From: Micromonospora vinacea
GTDB taxonomy: Bacteria > Actinomycetota > Actinomycetes > Mycobacteriales > Micromonosporaceae
Direction: 5' to 3'
Assembly (NCBI RefSeq): GCF_015751785.1
Contig: NZ_JADOTY010000001.1
Span: forward strand, 3,720,001-3,784,000
DNA: 64,000 nt
The notes under the pieces were generated by a model. The model did not search any database, had not been told where the DNA came from, and worked only from the letters and a program-made list of their open reading frames with translations. This document shows, in pieces, positions 11,871 through 20,702 of the stretch. The stretch's first letter is position 1. Each line of letters starts with the position of its first letter. Made by a program: the position numbers and the translations under genes.

Positions 11871-12799
11871 CGTGCCCCACCTCCGGTCGTGCCGCCGGCG
11901 TACTCGACGCTGTCGGCGGTCAGCTCCATGAACGCCTGCTCCAACGACGCGGCGTGCGCGCTCAGCTCGTGCAGTCGTACCCCCAGTTCGTGGGCCAGGT
12001 CGCCGACCTGGTCGGCGGTGGCGCCGGTGACGGTCAGCTCGTTGCGGTCGGCCGCCTCGACGCTCGCACCGGAGGCGGTGAGGCGCGCCGCGAGGGCGGC
12101 CAGCCCGTCCGGGTGCGGGCTGCGGACCCGGACCGCGACAGTGCCGCGGGCGATCACCTCGCCGATCGGCGAGTCGGCGAGCAGCCGTCCCCGACCGATC
12201 ACCACGAGTTGGTCGGCGGTGAGCTGCATCTCGCTCATCAGGTGGCTGGAGACGAAGACCGTCCGTCCCTCGTCGGCCAGCGAGCGCATCAGCTGCCGCA
12301 CCCAGCGCACCCCGTCCGGGTCGAGACCGTTCACCGGCTCGTCGAACATCAGCACCGGCGGGTCGCCGAGCAGCGCGCCGGCGATGCCGAGCCGTTGGCC
12401 CATGCCGAGGGAGAGCGTCCGCCCCGGCTTACCGGCGGCCCGTCCGTCCAGCCCGACGGTGTCCAGCACCTCGTCGACCCGGCGGGTGGGGATGCCGTTG
12501 CTGTGCGCCATGGCCCGCAGGTGCGCCCGGCCGGACCGGGCCGGGTGGATGGCCCGGGCGTCGAGCAGTGCGCCCACCTCGTGCAGCGGCCGGTGCAGCT
12601 CCCGGTACGCGCGCCCGCCGACCAGGGCCTGCCCGGCGGTGGGACGGTCCAGCCCGAGGATCATCCGCATGGTGGTGGACTTGCCGGCACCGTTGGGGCC
12701 GAGGAAGCCGGTGACCCGGCCGGGCGCGATGTCGACTGTCAACGCGTCGACAGCGACTGTCGACCCGAACCGTTTCGTCAACCCACGTAATGTGATCAT
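11867..12799 (-). CDS. ABC transporter ATP-binding protein (drug/antibiotic exporter type)
   Basis: 310 residues, ATG 12799. Walker A GPNGAGKST near 34-42, signature LSLGMGQRLGIAGAL (a degenerate LSGG form typical of DrrA/BcrA-type exporters), Walker B PVLMFDEPVNGLDP, and switch His in VSSHLMSEM. The C-terminal 80 residues form the usual DrrA-like regulatory tail. It pairs with the overlapping permease. Its promoter region carries the same TGACTTTCGTCA box as the two-component system, so it is the likely output of that system; the exported substrate is unknown. Confidence 0.93.
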   Translation of the reverse strand: MITLRGLTKRFGSTVAVDALTVDIAPGRVTGFLGPNGAGKSTTMRMILGLDRPTAGQALVGGRAYRELHRPLHEVGALLDARAIHPARSGRAHLRAMAHSNGIPTRRVDEVLDTVGLDGRAAGKPGRTLSLGMGQRLGIAGALLGDPPVLMFDEPVNGLDPDGVRWVRQLMRSLADEGRTVFVSSHLMSEMQLTADQLVVIGRGRLLADSPIGEVIARGTVAVRVRSPHPDGLAALAARLTASGASVEAADRNELTVTGATADQVGDLAHELGVRLHELSAHAASLEQAFMELTADSVEYAGGTTGGGAR

Positions 12800-12857
12800 G
12801 CGCTGACGCTAGGCGAGCGACCTGCCGCCCCGCCGCGCCCGAACGGCACCAGCCACC

Positions 12858-12873
12858 CCTGACTTTCGTCAGG
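12858..12873. promoter_or_regulatory. putative response-regulator site upstream of the ABC operon
   Basis: CCTGACTTTCGTCAGG is a near-palindrome (CCTGAC-TTTC-GTCAGG, 6-bp arms). Its centre is about 67 bp upstream of the ATPase start, in the gap before the deacetylase stop. It matches the site at 8745-8759 in 14 of 15 positions. Confidence 0.6.
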
Positions 12874-12888
12874 CCGGTGGCGGACTGG

Positions 12889-13749
12889 TCACCGTACGTA
12901 CTGCTCCAGCAGTGCCGGGGTGAGCCCGGCCCGGTGGATCGCCTTCAACGCCGCGAGCAGGTCGTCCATCAGTGCCGGTCGGAAGTGCATCAGCAGCACG
13001 TCGCCGGGTTGGACCACCTTCTCCGGGGTCTGGTAGCGCACCTTCCCCTCGTGGACGGTCTCGGTCCAGTGGAAGACCGCCTTCGCGCCGCAGTCGTGCG
13101 CGGCCCGCAACGTGGTGCTGTCGTGCTCGCCGAACGGTGGCCGGAACAGGGTGGGCCGCTTGCCGAACAGCCCCTCCAGCTTGTCCGCGGCACCGCAGAT
13201 CTCCTGCTTCTGGTAGTCGTACGACCGGCCGGCCAGCGAGTTGTGCGTGATGGTGTGGTTCTCCACGACCCCGCCCACCGCCTCGATCTGCCGGAAGTAG
13301 TCGGTGTGCTCCTCCGCCGCCGGCGAGTTGAGGAACATCGTCACCGGGATGCGCGCCTCCCAGATGAAGTCGATCACTCCCGGCGGGCGGGCCAGCCCAC
13401 CGTCGTCGATGGTGATGAAGGCGACCTTCTGGTCGGTCGGCAGGCGGTGCCAGAACGCCGCCGAACCGGTAGCGGTCAGCGGAATCGGCTGCGGCGGCGG
13501 TGCCTCGGGAAACGTCGGCACCTGCGACACATACCAGGCCAGGCTCTTGAACGCCGGTTTCGCCGTCGCGGACGGCGCGGCCGAAGGCGTGGACGCCGGG
13601 GCGGACGGACTCGGCTGAGCCGCGGTGACCTGCCGGGCGTGGGCCGCATGGCTGGGACCGACTGTGCAGGCAGTCAACGCCAGCAGGGCCAGAAGCGTTA
13701 CGGCAGCAGGGATCCGGCGGGTGGGGATGGCTGACACGCCCGGAAACAT
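12889..13749 (-). CDS. polysaccharide deacetylase family lipoprotein (CE4/NodB fold)
   Basis: 286 residues, ATG 13749. A signal peptide ends in lipobox LTAC (Cys28), then a Pro/Ser/Ala-rich tether (40-65). The NodB domain has the acidic motif in ITIDDGG (D115/D116), metal-binding H165-x3-H169 (ENHTITHNS), RPPFGEHD (about 203-210) and, near the end, PGDVLLMHF with the catalytic His. The first motif reads TIDDGG where TFDDGP is usual. It probably trims N-acetyl groups from peptidoglycan or other cell-surface glycan outside the membrane. The gene is alone on its strand side; no operon partner is evident. Confidence 0.88.
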   Translation of the reverse strand: MFPGVSAIPTRRIPAAVTLLALLALTACTVGPSHAAHARQVTAAQPSPSAPASTPSAAPSATAKPAFKSLAWYVSQVPTFPEAPPPQPIPLTATGSAAFWHRLPTDQKVAFITIDDGGLARPPGVIDFIWEARIPVTMFLNSPAAEEHTDYFRQIEAVGGVVENHTITHNSLAGRSYDYQKQEICGAADKLEGLFGKRPTLFRPPFGEHDSTTLRAAHDCGAKAVFHWTETVHEGKVRYQTPEKVVQPGDVLLMHFRPALMDDLLAALKAIHRAGLTPALLEQYVR

Positions 13750-13772
13750 ACCGAGCGGATGTCAGGATCCGG

Positions 13773-14951
13773 TCAGCCCGGTGACCCCGGGGAGCGGCGG
13801 ACCACGAACGCGTCCGGCATCCGGAAGGTGAGATTGTCCGGGCACCACGGCGGACGGACCACTGTCACCTCGTCCAGCAGCGGCGCGGTCTCGGCCACCA
13901 CCACGGCCGCCTCCATCCGGGCCAGCACGTCACCGACGCAGCGGTGCGCGCCCGCCCCGAACGCCAGGTGTCGGCGTGATCCACGCTGGCCCGGACGGAA
14001 CTCGTCGGGTGACTCCACGACCGCCGGGTCCCGGCCGGCGCGGCCCAACCACAGCACCAGGCTGCTGCCCGCCGGCACCGCCGTGCCGCCCAGGGTGCTC
14101 TCCGTCGTCGCCACCCGCCGCCAGGTGACGATCGGTGGTTCCAGCCGCAACCCCTCCTCCACCACGTCAGCCACCGCGACCTCGCCGGTGCGCAACCCGG
14201 CCCGTACCGCGGGCTCGCCGGCCAGCCGGTGCAGCAGCAGGGTGAGGAACTGCGAGGTGGTCTCCTGCCCGGCGACCAACAGGAAGAAGAGCGCGCCGAC
14301 CACCACGTCCGGCGGGTGCCCGGCCGCGCGCAGTTCGGCGGCCAACCCGCCACCGACGGCCGCGAAGTCACGCAGTACCCGGTGGAACCGGCCCACCTCG
14401 GCGGCGAGCGCCACCTGCCGGTCGGCGTCCAGTGGCGCCCAGAACAACTCCAGCGCGGCGCGGGCGAACTCCTTGACCGCGCCGACCGGCGCGTCCGGCA
14501 GCTCGACCAGCCGGGCCAGCACCAGCAGCGGCAGGTCGGCGGCGAGGTCCGCGTACAGGTCGACCGGTTCGCCGGCGTCGAGCGCGGCGCCGATGCGGGC
14601 AACCCGGTCCCGGACCAGCGCGGTGAGCCACTGCCGCTGCGCGGCGACCCGGGCCGGGTGCAACGCCTCCGCCACGATCGCCCGGATCTGCGGATGGCTG
14701 ACACCCGAGTTGTTCGCCAGGGTCGGCGGCAGCCGGAACCGGTGCCCGGCGAGGACCCGCAGCGCGGTCACCGGCATCGGCGTCACCGCGTCCAGCGCGT
14801 TGTCCGGCCGGTAGGTGACCGGGTCGGCGAGGACCTGGCGGACCAGCGCGTGCCGGGTCACGACCAGGTGGGTGCCGCCGACGTGGTCCGGCACCCGGGC
14901 CACGTCCGGCCATGCGGGGTCAGCCACCTGCGCCCAGCTGCGGAACAGCAC
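13773..14951 (-). CDS. cytochrome P450
   Basis: 392 residues, ATG 14951. I-helix oxygen-binding motif AGQETT (227-232), ExxR as EGLR (266-269) and haem loop FGAGAHRCVG with ligand Cys338. The I-helix has Q-E in place of the usual H/N-E. Length fits soluble actinobacterial class I P450s. No ferredoxin or reductase is adjacent, and the substrate cannot be inferred. It is followed 9 bp upstream (on this strand) by the methyltransferase gene end, so the two may share a transcript. Confidence 0.93.
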   Translation of the reverse strand: MLFRSWAQVADPAWPDVARVPDHVGGTHLVVTRHALVRQVLADPVTYRPDNALDAVTPMPVTALRVLAGHRFRLPPTLANNSGVSHPQIRAIVAEALHPARVAAQRQWLTALVRDRVARIGAALDAGEPVDLYADLAADLPLLVLARLVELPDAPVGAVKEFARAALELFWAPLDADRQVALAAEVGRFHRVLRDFAAVGGGLAAELRAAGHPPDVVVGALFFLLVAGQETTSQFLTLLLHRLAGEPAVRAGLRTGEVAVADVVEEGLRLEPPIVTWRRVATTESTLGGTAVPAGSSLVLWLGRAGRDPAVVESPDEFRPGQRGSRRHLAFGAGAHRCVGDVLARMEAAVVVAETAPLLDEVTVVRPPWCPDNLTFRMPDAFVVRRSPGSPG

Positions 14952-14960
14952 CCGGACACG

Positions 14961-15629
14961 CTAGCCGGAGGCCCCCGGCAGCCCGGCCCGCAGCCGCCAG
15001 ACGGTGGTGCGCTTCACCCGCACGCTCTCCAGCGCCTCCGGCACCGGCACGTCGTACGAGGCCACCTCGTCGAAGCGGTCCCGGGGCAGGAACGCCCGGC
15101 CGGGGTCACCGACCAGCGCCGGCGCGCCGGCCCGGGCGGCGCGCAGCAGGAACCGCAGGACCCGGCGGGCCATCGCCTCGCTGTAGAAGACGTCCCCGGC
15201 GAGCACCACCTCGGCGTCCCCGGCGTCGCCGTCGAGGATGTCGCCGAACTCGGCGTCGACGCGTACCCCGTTGGCCTCGGCGTTGAGGGCGACCGCCGCC
15301 ACCGCCAGCTCGTCCACCTCGACGGCCCGCACCGACGCCGCGCCGACGCGGGCGGCGGCGATGGCGACCAGACCGGAGCCGGAGGCCAGGTCGAGCACCC
15401 GGCGGCCGGCGACCAGCTCCGGGTGGTCGGTCACGTAGCGGGCGAGGGCCTGCCCACCGGCCCAGGCGAACGCCCAGAACGGCGGCGGCCGGTCGCTGGA
15501 GAACTCGCCCTCGGTCAGCTCCCACAGCCCGATCGGCTCGTCCGCCTGGTGCAGCCGTACCTCGGGCACGAAAGGGACCGGGGCGAGCCGGGCGTGCAGC
15601 CGGACGAAGGTGCTGGAGAGCTCGGACAC
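14961..15629 (-). CDS. class I SAM-dependent methyltransferase (ETFB/nicotinamide-MT-like)
   Basis: 222 residues. SAM motif I is VLDLASGSGLVAIAAA near 90-105, then VRAVEVDELAVAAVALNAEANG, and an acidic motif VVLAGDVFYSEAMARRVLRFL near 155-175. This arrangement (xLDLaSGSGLVaIAA... AGDvfY) is that of the ETFB lysine methyltransferase-like and METTL-type family acting on proteins or small molecules. It lies directly before the P450 gene with a 9-bp gap, but a shared pathway is only a possibility. Confidence 0.85.
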   Translation of the reverse strand: MSELSSTFVRLHARLAPVPFVPEVRLHQADEPIGLWELTEGEFSSDRPPPFWAFAWAGGQALARYVTDHPELVAGRRVLDLASGSGLVAIAAARVGAASVRAVEVDELAVAAVALNAEANGVRVDAEFGDILDGDAGDAEVVLAGDVFYSEAMARRVLRFLLRAARAGAPALVGDPGRAFLPRDRFDEVASYDVPVPEALESVRVKRTTVWRLRAGLPGASG

Positions 15630-15806
15630 GGCGTGATTCTCCCAGCGGCCCGACTCCCGGCGTGTCGCGGGGGAGCGGTGACCGGTTCACCACGGTCGGT
15701 GAAAACCCACCCCGTCCTTGCCGTCCGGTGCGAACACACCCGTCTGGTCGGGCCGGTGCCCCGCTTCTAGCGTTGCGGGGTGGAGGCGACCGAACGGAGG
15801 ACGGCG

Positions 15807-16673
15807 GTGGTGACGGTGTGGCGGTATGCGCTGAGGGCAGGGGTGGTGCTGGCCTGTCTGAGCGGGGTGGAGCTGGCGGTGGCCGCCCCGGCACAGGCGG
15901 CCTTCACCACCGAGATGAGCGGCCTGCCGGGACGGTTCACGGCCGGCGAGCAGGTGCGGACGATCTCCGCTGTGGTCTCCCAGACGGATCGACGCGCCAG
16001 GTGCGCGAAGGTGCGCTGGTCGATGGTGCTCAGCGTGCAGGGCCTCCGGCTCGACCAGGTGAAGATGGACCGGGTGGAGGAGACCGGCGACTTTCCGCTG
16101 GAGATCCGTGCCGAGGGTGACGTGGCCCGGTTGACCGACCGGCAACTCGACCCGGGCACGCTCTGCCCGGGCCGCACGGTCACGGCCCGCTACCGGGTGG
16201 CCTTCGCCGAGGACGTCACCCAGGGGCGGGTCACCCTCGCCGCCGAGGCGTACGACGCCAACCTGCGCCTACTGGCCCGGCAGACCGCCACCCGCTCCGT
16301 GGTGGGGGTGGGCGGCGTGCCGACCGGTACGCCGAAGCCGACGGCGACCCCACCGGAGCCCACCGAATCGGCGAGTGCGCCCGCCGAGGACGAGAGCGCG
16401 GCGACCGAGGAGCCGGTCGAGGAGTACCCGGCCGACGCGGCGCCACCGGCGGCCAACCGTCCGGTCTCGCAGTCCGGCGCGTTCGGCGTGGTGCAGGCGG
16501 CGTTCCTGCTCGGCGGGCTGCTGCTCTTCCTCGGGGTGGGGCTGCTGCTGCGGTTGCGGCAGCTGACCCGGGCCGCGGCCGGGGACGCCGACGAGGCTGA
16601 CGACGACCCCCCGGTGGACCGGCGCTGGGAGCGTCCGGCCGCCGCCGACCCCTGGCGCCGGGCGCACCGCTGA
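15807..16673 (+). CDS. secreted, membrane-anchored protein of unknown function
   Basis: 288 residues. Not recognised. A signal peptide (VVTVWRYALRAGVVLACLSGVELAVAAPAQAA) is followed by a soluble domain of about 130 residues with two cysteines (ARCAKVRW and GTLCPGRT) that could form a disulfide. Next come a Thr/Pro/Glu-rich low-complexity linker (about 160-220), one hydrophobic helix (FGVVQAAFLLGGLLLFLGVGLLLRL) and a charged cytosolic tail. This is the topology of a wall-spanning anchored protein. GTG 15807 is chosen because GGAGG sits 6 nt before it; GTG 15780 is in frame but has no ribosome site. Convergent with the M36 peptidase across a strong terminator. Confidence 0.8.
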   Translation: MVTVWRYALRAGVVLACLSGVELAVAAPAQAAFTTEMSGLPGRFTAGEQVRTISAVVSQTDRRARCAKVRWSMVLSVQGLRLDQVKMDRVEETGDFPLEIRAEGDVARLTDRQLDPGTLCPGRTVTARYRVAFAEDVTQGRVTLAAEAYDANLRLLARQTATRSVVGVGGVPTGTPKPTATPPEPTESASAPAEDESAATEEPVEEYPADAAPPAANRPVSQSGAFGVVQAAFLLGGLLLFLGVGLLLRLRQLTRAAAGDADEADDDPPVDRRWERPAAADPWRRAHR

Positions 16674-16680
16674 TCGAGGA

Positions 16681-16714
16681 CAGTGGGGCCGGCGGACACC
16701 CGCCGGCCCCACTG
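16681..16714. terminator. strong bidirectional hairpin terminator
   Basis: Perfect 15-bp stem, CAGTGGGGCCGGCGG (16681-16695) and its complement (16700-16714), with loop ACAC, filling the 43-bp gap between two convergent genes. Confidence 0.8.
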
Positions 16715-16716
16715 TG

Positions 16717-19647
16717 TCACTTCGCGAACGCCTGGAACTCGGCGATCCTGACCTGGCTCCGGGCCGGGCTGGCGGTCGCACAGTCCGTCGTCGTGGCCGG
16801 GTCGTCGTCCTGCTCGCCCGCGTAGTGCGGGCCGCCGGTGCACTGGCTCGCCAGCACCTCGAGTCGCAGGTGGGTGGCGAGGGTGGTGGGTACCGCGAAC
16901 GTCCGGAGGTTGATGTCCCGGCTGTACGCCCGGTACGCCCCGCCCGGGAACGCGTCCCCCGCGCTGGTGTAGATGCGCTGCCAGCGCGCCGGGTCCGCGC
17001 AGTCGGTGGTCGTCGCGTTGCAGGCGGACACCGCGAACGAGCGCAGGGCACTGAGCGCGTTCTGGGCGCCGGTGTCGGCGTCGCCGGTGATCGCCGGGCG
17101 CAGCATCGCGCTGACGTTCACCCGCTTGACCGTCTGCGGGGCGTCCCCCGGCAGCGCCACCGTGAGCTGTCGGCCGGCGACCCCGTCCAGGGAGGCCCAG
17201 TTCGTCGCCTCGGTGTCGTCGGCGACCCGGTCCAGGTTGACCCCGTCGCCGGTGATGGTGGCGCCGGACGCGGTGGAGGCGAGGTTGCGGCTCATCCGCA
17301 GGTCGACGTAACCGTCCTGACCGGCCTTGGCGACCACGCTGAGCCGCTGGTGCCCGAAGCCGGGGGCCACGGCGAGCAGGTCGTACGTGCCGGCCACCAT
17401 CTCCACGGTGTCCGGGATCGGCGTCGCCGGGTCGGTGTCCGCCACCGGCACGGCCCGCGCCTCGTACGCCCCCACGTACACCCGGATCGGCGCTTCGGCG
17501 CTGTCCCCGCGCGGGCGCAGGGTCAGCGTCGCGTTGCCGCCACTCGGTGAGGCGAAACTGGGCGTCGGGTCGGTGTCGCCGGCACCGTTGGTGGCGGCGT
17601 CCCGGCCCATGCCGGAGCGGGCGAACTCGGCCCAGATCAGGTCCTGGTTCGCGCCGCCGAAGCGGAGCAGGTCGGCGGTGAGCATGTTGTCCCGCATGTC
17701 GAGCATGCTGACCTGACTGGCGGCCTGTAGCAGGAACGAGTCGAAGACCAGCTGCGACCAGCGCCGGTTGCCCGGGCACTGATCGGCCGCGACCTTGCCC
17801 AGTGCGCAGTCGAGCTGCCGTTGCGGTGTGCCGAGGCCGTACCGCTTGACCAGGGCGGAGCGGACCCGGAAGTTGGTGGCGCCCCAGATCTCCCCGTCGG
17901 CGTGCACGGCCGGGCCGGCCGTGTTGTAGCCGATGTCGGAGTAGTTGAGTGGGCTGCGGCTCAGGTCGTAGTTGCGGATGCCGCTGACCAGGTTGCCGGT
18001 GACGTAGCCGCCGGTGATGAAGGGCGTCTCGCCGGGCGCCCGCAGCCCGTGCTGGAAGAGGTACTCGGCGGCGAGCAGGTCGCCCCACGACTCACCCATC
18101 GCTCCGCCCTGGTGGCCGCCGATCCCGCTGTCCGGGCCGGCGATCATCCGGTTGGTGATCGCGTGGGTGTACTCGTGGCCGATCACCGTCATGTCGTAGT
18201 CGCCGTCCACGCACGGCGGGTACGGCCCGCCCGCCTGCGGCTGCCAGAGGTACATGTTGGTGGTCGGCGGCAGCCCGTCGCGCGGGGTGCCCTGGTTGGC
18301 GTTGTTCCGGTTGCCGCTCAACGCGCCCTGCTGGGCGCGGCCCTGCTCGGCGTCCCCGCCCAGCCCGGACGGGGTGAGGTTGACCGCCTGGAGGTTCCAC
18401 GCCGACTCGGTGAAGCCCAGCTGGTACGACCAGTCGTGCATCCGGTTGTGCATGGCGAAGAGGTTGGCGATCGACGCGTCCGCGTCGTTGCGCTGGGCGG
18501 AGGTGAACACCCCGGGGTTGCACCGGGCCTGGTGCCACTGGTCGGTGAAGGGGTACTCGTAGCGGCGTTCCGGGCTGGTGGGGGCCGGCACGATCGGGGT
18601 GTTCGCGCCCCAGGACAGCACCGTGTTGGCCGAGTTGCCGCGCGAGGTGAAGGTCGGTGTGCCGGTGGCCGCGTCGACGTCCCAGGGTTGGTCGGTGGCC
18701 GGGTCGCGGAAGGCGGCCTGGCAGCCGGGGGCCGGGTCACCGCACCAGCGCACCCGGGGGTCCTGCCCGGGGCCGAGGTCGCGGGGCGGGGTCGCCGGGA
18801 AGACCGCCCAGCTCGGGTTGTCGGAGTCGTAGTCGACGAGGTCCTCGCGGACCAGCACCTGCCCGGTGCTGCCGTCCACGTAGCTGGTGAACGCGGCCGG
18901 GTGCTCGGTGTCCGCGCCGATCATTGTCACCTCGTAGGCGGCGCGGGGCCCGTCCAGCGGGGTGGGCACGGCCACCGCCCGGACGGTGTGGCTGGCCACC
19001 GCGGTGGCGGTCAGCTTGGCGTCGGCGAGCGCGGCGGCGTACGCCTGCTCGGCGGTGCGGGTGGCCGGTGCTGGTGCGTCGGTGTTTCGGGCCAGTGAGG
19101 AGCTGACCGAGAGCACCGCGCCGTCGGCGACCGCGAGTGTGACGAGGCCGTCCGGCCCGGCTGGCAGGTCGCCGAAGCGTTGCCGGAGGGTGACCACTGT
19201 GCCGCTGCCGATCGGCCGGACCAGCACTCGTTCCATGTTGGCCACCGCGGCGGCGTCCATGCCGAACAGGTCGCGGTTGGCGGCCAGGTAGGCGCGGGCC
19301 GCGGCCTCCGGGTCGGCGGGCAGCCCGCTGGCCAGCGGGGTGCGACCGGGGCCGAGCGCCTGTGGGGTGCCGAGCCGGTTCCACCGGACGTCGGGGTCGA
19401 CGGCGCGGGCCATGCCGCGTTGGCGGGCGTCAGGTGCCGCCGTACCGGTGCGGTTGTCGGCGTCGGCGGGTGCGTGCCCCTCGGCGAACGGCCCGGACCG
19501 GCGCTCGGCGGACGCCGCGCCGCCGGTGGGGGCCGCGGTGCTCACGCCGGTGGGGAGCAGCGCGGCGACCGTCGCCGTTGTCGCCAGGATGGCGATGAGC
19601 CGGCGTCGACGCCGGCTCATCGGGGGTGACCATTCCGGTTGTGGCAC
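16717..19647 (-). CDS. secreted M36 (fungalysin-type) zinc metallopeptidase
   Basis: 976 residues from GTG 19647, which has GAGGAGG about 5 nt upstream. A basic signal peptide (SRRRRRLIAILATTATVAALL) is followed by an FTP-like propeptide (about 85-270). The catalytic domain has HEYTH (491-495), two zinc ligands with the catalytic Glu, and third ligand E519 in GESWGD. SANLFAMHNRMHDW-type and HADGEIWG blocks are typical of M36. The C-terminal about 300 residues form beta-rich accessory domains that may bind substrate or cell wall. It should be exported, autoprocessed and act as a broad extracellular protease. Monocistronic between a terminator and a 357-bp upstream region. Confidence 0.93.
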   Translation of the reverse strand: MPQPEWSPPMSRRRRRLIAILATTATVAALLPTGVSTAAPTGGAASAERRSGPFAEGHAPADADNRTGTAAPDARQRGMARAVDPDVRWNRLGTPQALGPGRTPLASGLPADPEAAARAYLAANRDLFGMDAAAVANMERVLVRPIGSGTVVTLRQRFGDLPAGPDGLVTLAVADGAVLSVSSSLARNTDAPAPATRTAEQAYAAALADAKLTATAVASHTVRAVAVPTPLDGPRAAYEVTMIGADTEHPAAFTSYVDGSTGQVLVREDLVDYDSDNPSWAVFPATPPRDLGPGQDPRVRWCGDPAPGCQAAFRDPATDQPWDVDAATGTPTFTSRGNSANTVLSWGANTPIVPAPTSPERRYEYPFTDQWHQARCNPGVFTSAQRNDADASIANLFAMHNRMHDWSYQLGFTESAWNLQAVNLTPSGLGGDAEQGRAQQGALSGNRNNANQGTPRDGLPPTTNMYLWQPQAGGPYPPCVDGDYDMTVIGHEYTHAITNRMIAGPDSGIGGHQGGAMGESWGDLLAAEYLFQHGLRAPGETPFITGGYVTGNLVSGIRNYDLSRSPLNYSDIGYNTAGPAVHADGEIWGATNFRVRSALVKRYGLGTPQRQLDCALGKVAADQCPGNRRWSQLVFDSFLLQAASQVSMLDMRDNMLTADLLRFGGANQDLIWAEFARSGMGRDAATNGAGDTDPTPSFASPSGGNATLTLRPRGDSAEAPIRVYVGAYEARAVPVADTDPATPIPDTVEMVAGTYDLLAVAPGFGHQRLSVVAKAGQDGYVDLRMSRNLASTASGATITGDGVNLDRVADDTEATNWASLDGVAGRQLTVALPGDAPQTVKRVNVSAMLRPAITGDADTGAQNALSALRSFAVSACNATTTDCADPARWQRIYTSAGDAFPGGAYRAYSRDINLRTFAVPTTLATHLRLEVLASQCTGGPHYAGEQDDDPATTTDCATASPARSQVRIAEFQAFAK

Positions 19648-20004
19648 GGGACCTCCTCGTGGGAGCGGGATGGCCGGCGATCGCCGACCGTCGCTGCGCG
19701 GTGACGCATGCGCATCTGTGGATATCAGTCCGTCGAGGTCGCGGCAAGGTCCCGGGCCGTCGCCACACCAACAGATCGAGATAACTCGACTTTACGAAAC
19801 AGCCACGCTTGTAAAAGCAGGAGGGCAGCCGGAGTCGACGCAGGATGTTGGAGCGGACGTTGGCAGTGGCCGTCGATGTCGATCGGCCCGTCGAGCTGGC
19901 CGCCTGGCGGGACCCGCGCGGAGCTGACCGCCGCAGTGTGGTCAGTCGGTGGTCAGTCGCTTGGCACGCCGTGCGTGGTCAGGCGCTCGGCGCGCCGTGC
20001 GTGG
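19648..20004. other. intergenic 357 bp upstream of the M36 gene
   Basis: No supported gene. Bases 19725-19830 are less GC-rich and probably hold the peptidase promoter. The distal end contains the 26-bp tandem repeats listed next. Confidence 0.5.
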
Positions 20005-20031
20005 TCAGTGGCTCGGCGCCCAGTCGGGGTC
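19954..20031. repeat. 26-bp tandem repeat, about 3 copies, over a gene's stop codon
   Basis: Units at 19954-19979, 19980-20005 and 20006-20031. The first two differ at four positions and share GCCGTGCGTGGT; the third is diverged and codes for the last residues of the DinB-like protein. The stop codon sits in the third unit's edge, so expansion has extended the non-coding side. Confidence 0.7.
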
Positions 20032-20586
20032 ACGGCCGAACGAGGCCAGCAGGCGGTCCTGCTCGTCGGCGTCGTCGGGCACCCGTACGCCGGTGTGGAC
20101 CAGGTTGTTGCGCTGGTAGGCGTCGATCTGGCCGGCGAACCACTGGGCGGCGGCGTGCACCGCGTCCGGGTCGAGCCGCGGCTGCGCGCCGATCGCCACC
20201 GCCACGTCCCACCCGTGCACGAGGTGCTCGGCGAGGAGTTGCCGGAGGTACTCGGTGGCCGGGGTTTCGCCGCTGGAGAGGTGCACGGTTCGGTCGATGG
20301 CGCCGGGGTGGGTGGCGGCGATCTCGGCCTGCGCGGCGGCTTCCCGCGCCGTCGCGATCGGGTCGGCGCCGAGTTGGTCACCGTCGAGCCGGTCGCCGAC
20401 CTCGTCGATGGTCCGGCCGGCGAGCAGCGGCACACTCCACCGGTCCTCGGTCACCACGTGGTTGACCAGGGTGCGGACGTCCCAGTCCGAGCAGGGCGTC
20501 GGGTCGGACCACTGGCCGGGCTCGATCTGGTCCACCCGGTCGATGAACTCGGCCAGGCTCCGGCGGTACGCCTCCAGTAGATCCAT
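20005..20586 (-). CDS. TIGR03086-type metal-binding protein (DinB / maleylpyruvate isomerase N-domain fold)
   Basis: 193 residues, ATG 20586 (MDLLEAYRRSLAEF). A four-helix DinB-like bundle with CSDWDVRTLVNHVV near 40-53 and the histidine at AEHLVHGWDVAVAIG near 130. These His residues form the metal site of mycothiol- or bacillithiol-dependent transferases. In actinobacteria such proteins usually use mycothiol or are of unknown substrate. A longer open frame exists upstream but its composition is not coding-like and the family starts here. Adjacent to a TetR gene on the same strand, 101 bp away. Confidence 0.82.
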   Translation of the reverse strand: MDLLEAYRRSLAEFIDRVDQIEPGQWSDPTPCSDWDVRTLVNHVVTEDRWSVPLLAGRTIDEVGDRLDGDQLGADPIATAREAAAQAEIAATHPGAIDRTVHLSSGETPATEYLRQLLAEHLVHGWDVAVAIGAQPRLDPDAVHAAAQWFAGQIDAYQRNNLVHTGVRVPDDADEQDRLLASFGRDPDWAPSH

Positions 20587-20662
20587 GCTGCCGATTGTTC
20601 CGGTCGGCGAGGCGGGCCGAGCCCGTTTTGCCCGGCCTGGTGCGGCGGATCGTGCTGGTTGC

Positions 20663-20702
20663 CCAGCTCGGCCCAACTCGGCCCAGCTCAGTCCAGGTCG
20701 GC
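20663..20702. repeat. 10-bp tandem repeat, four copies
   Basis: CCAGCTCGGC, CCAACTCGGC, CCAGCTCAGT, CCAGGTCGGC. The array spans the stop codon (20688-20690) of the TetR gene and the gap behind it. Confidence 0.6.
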
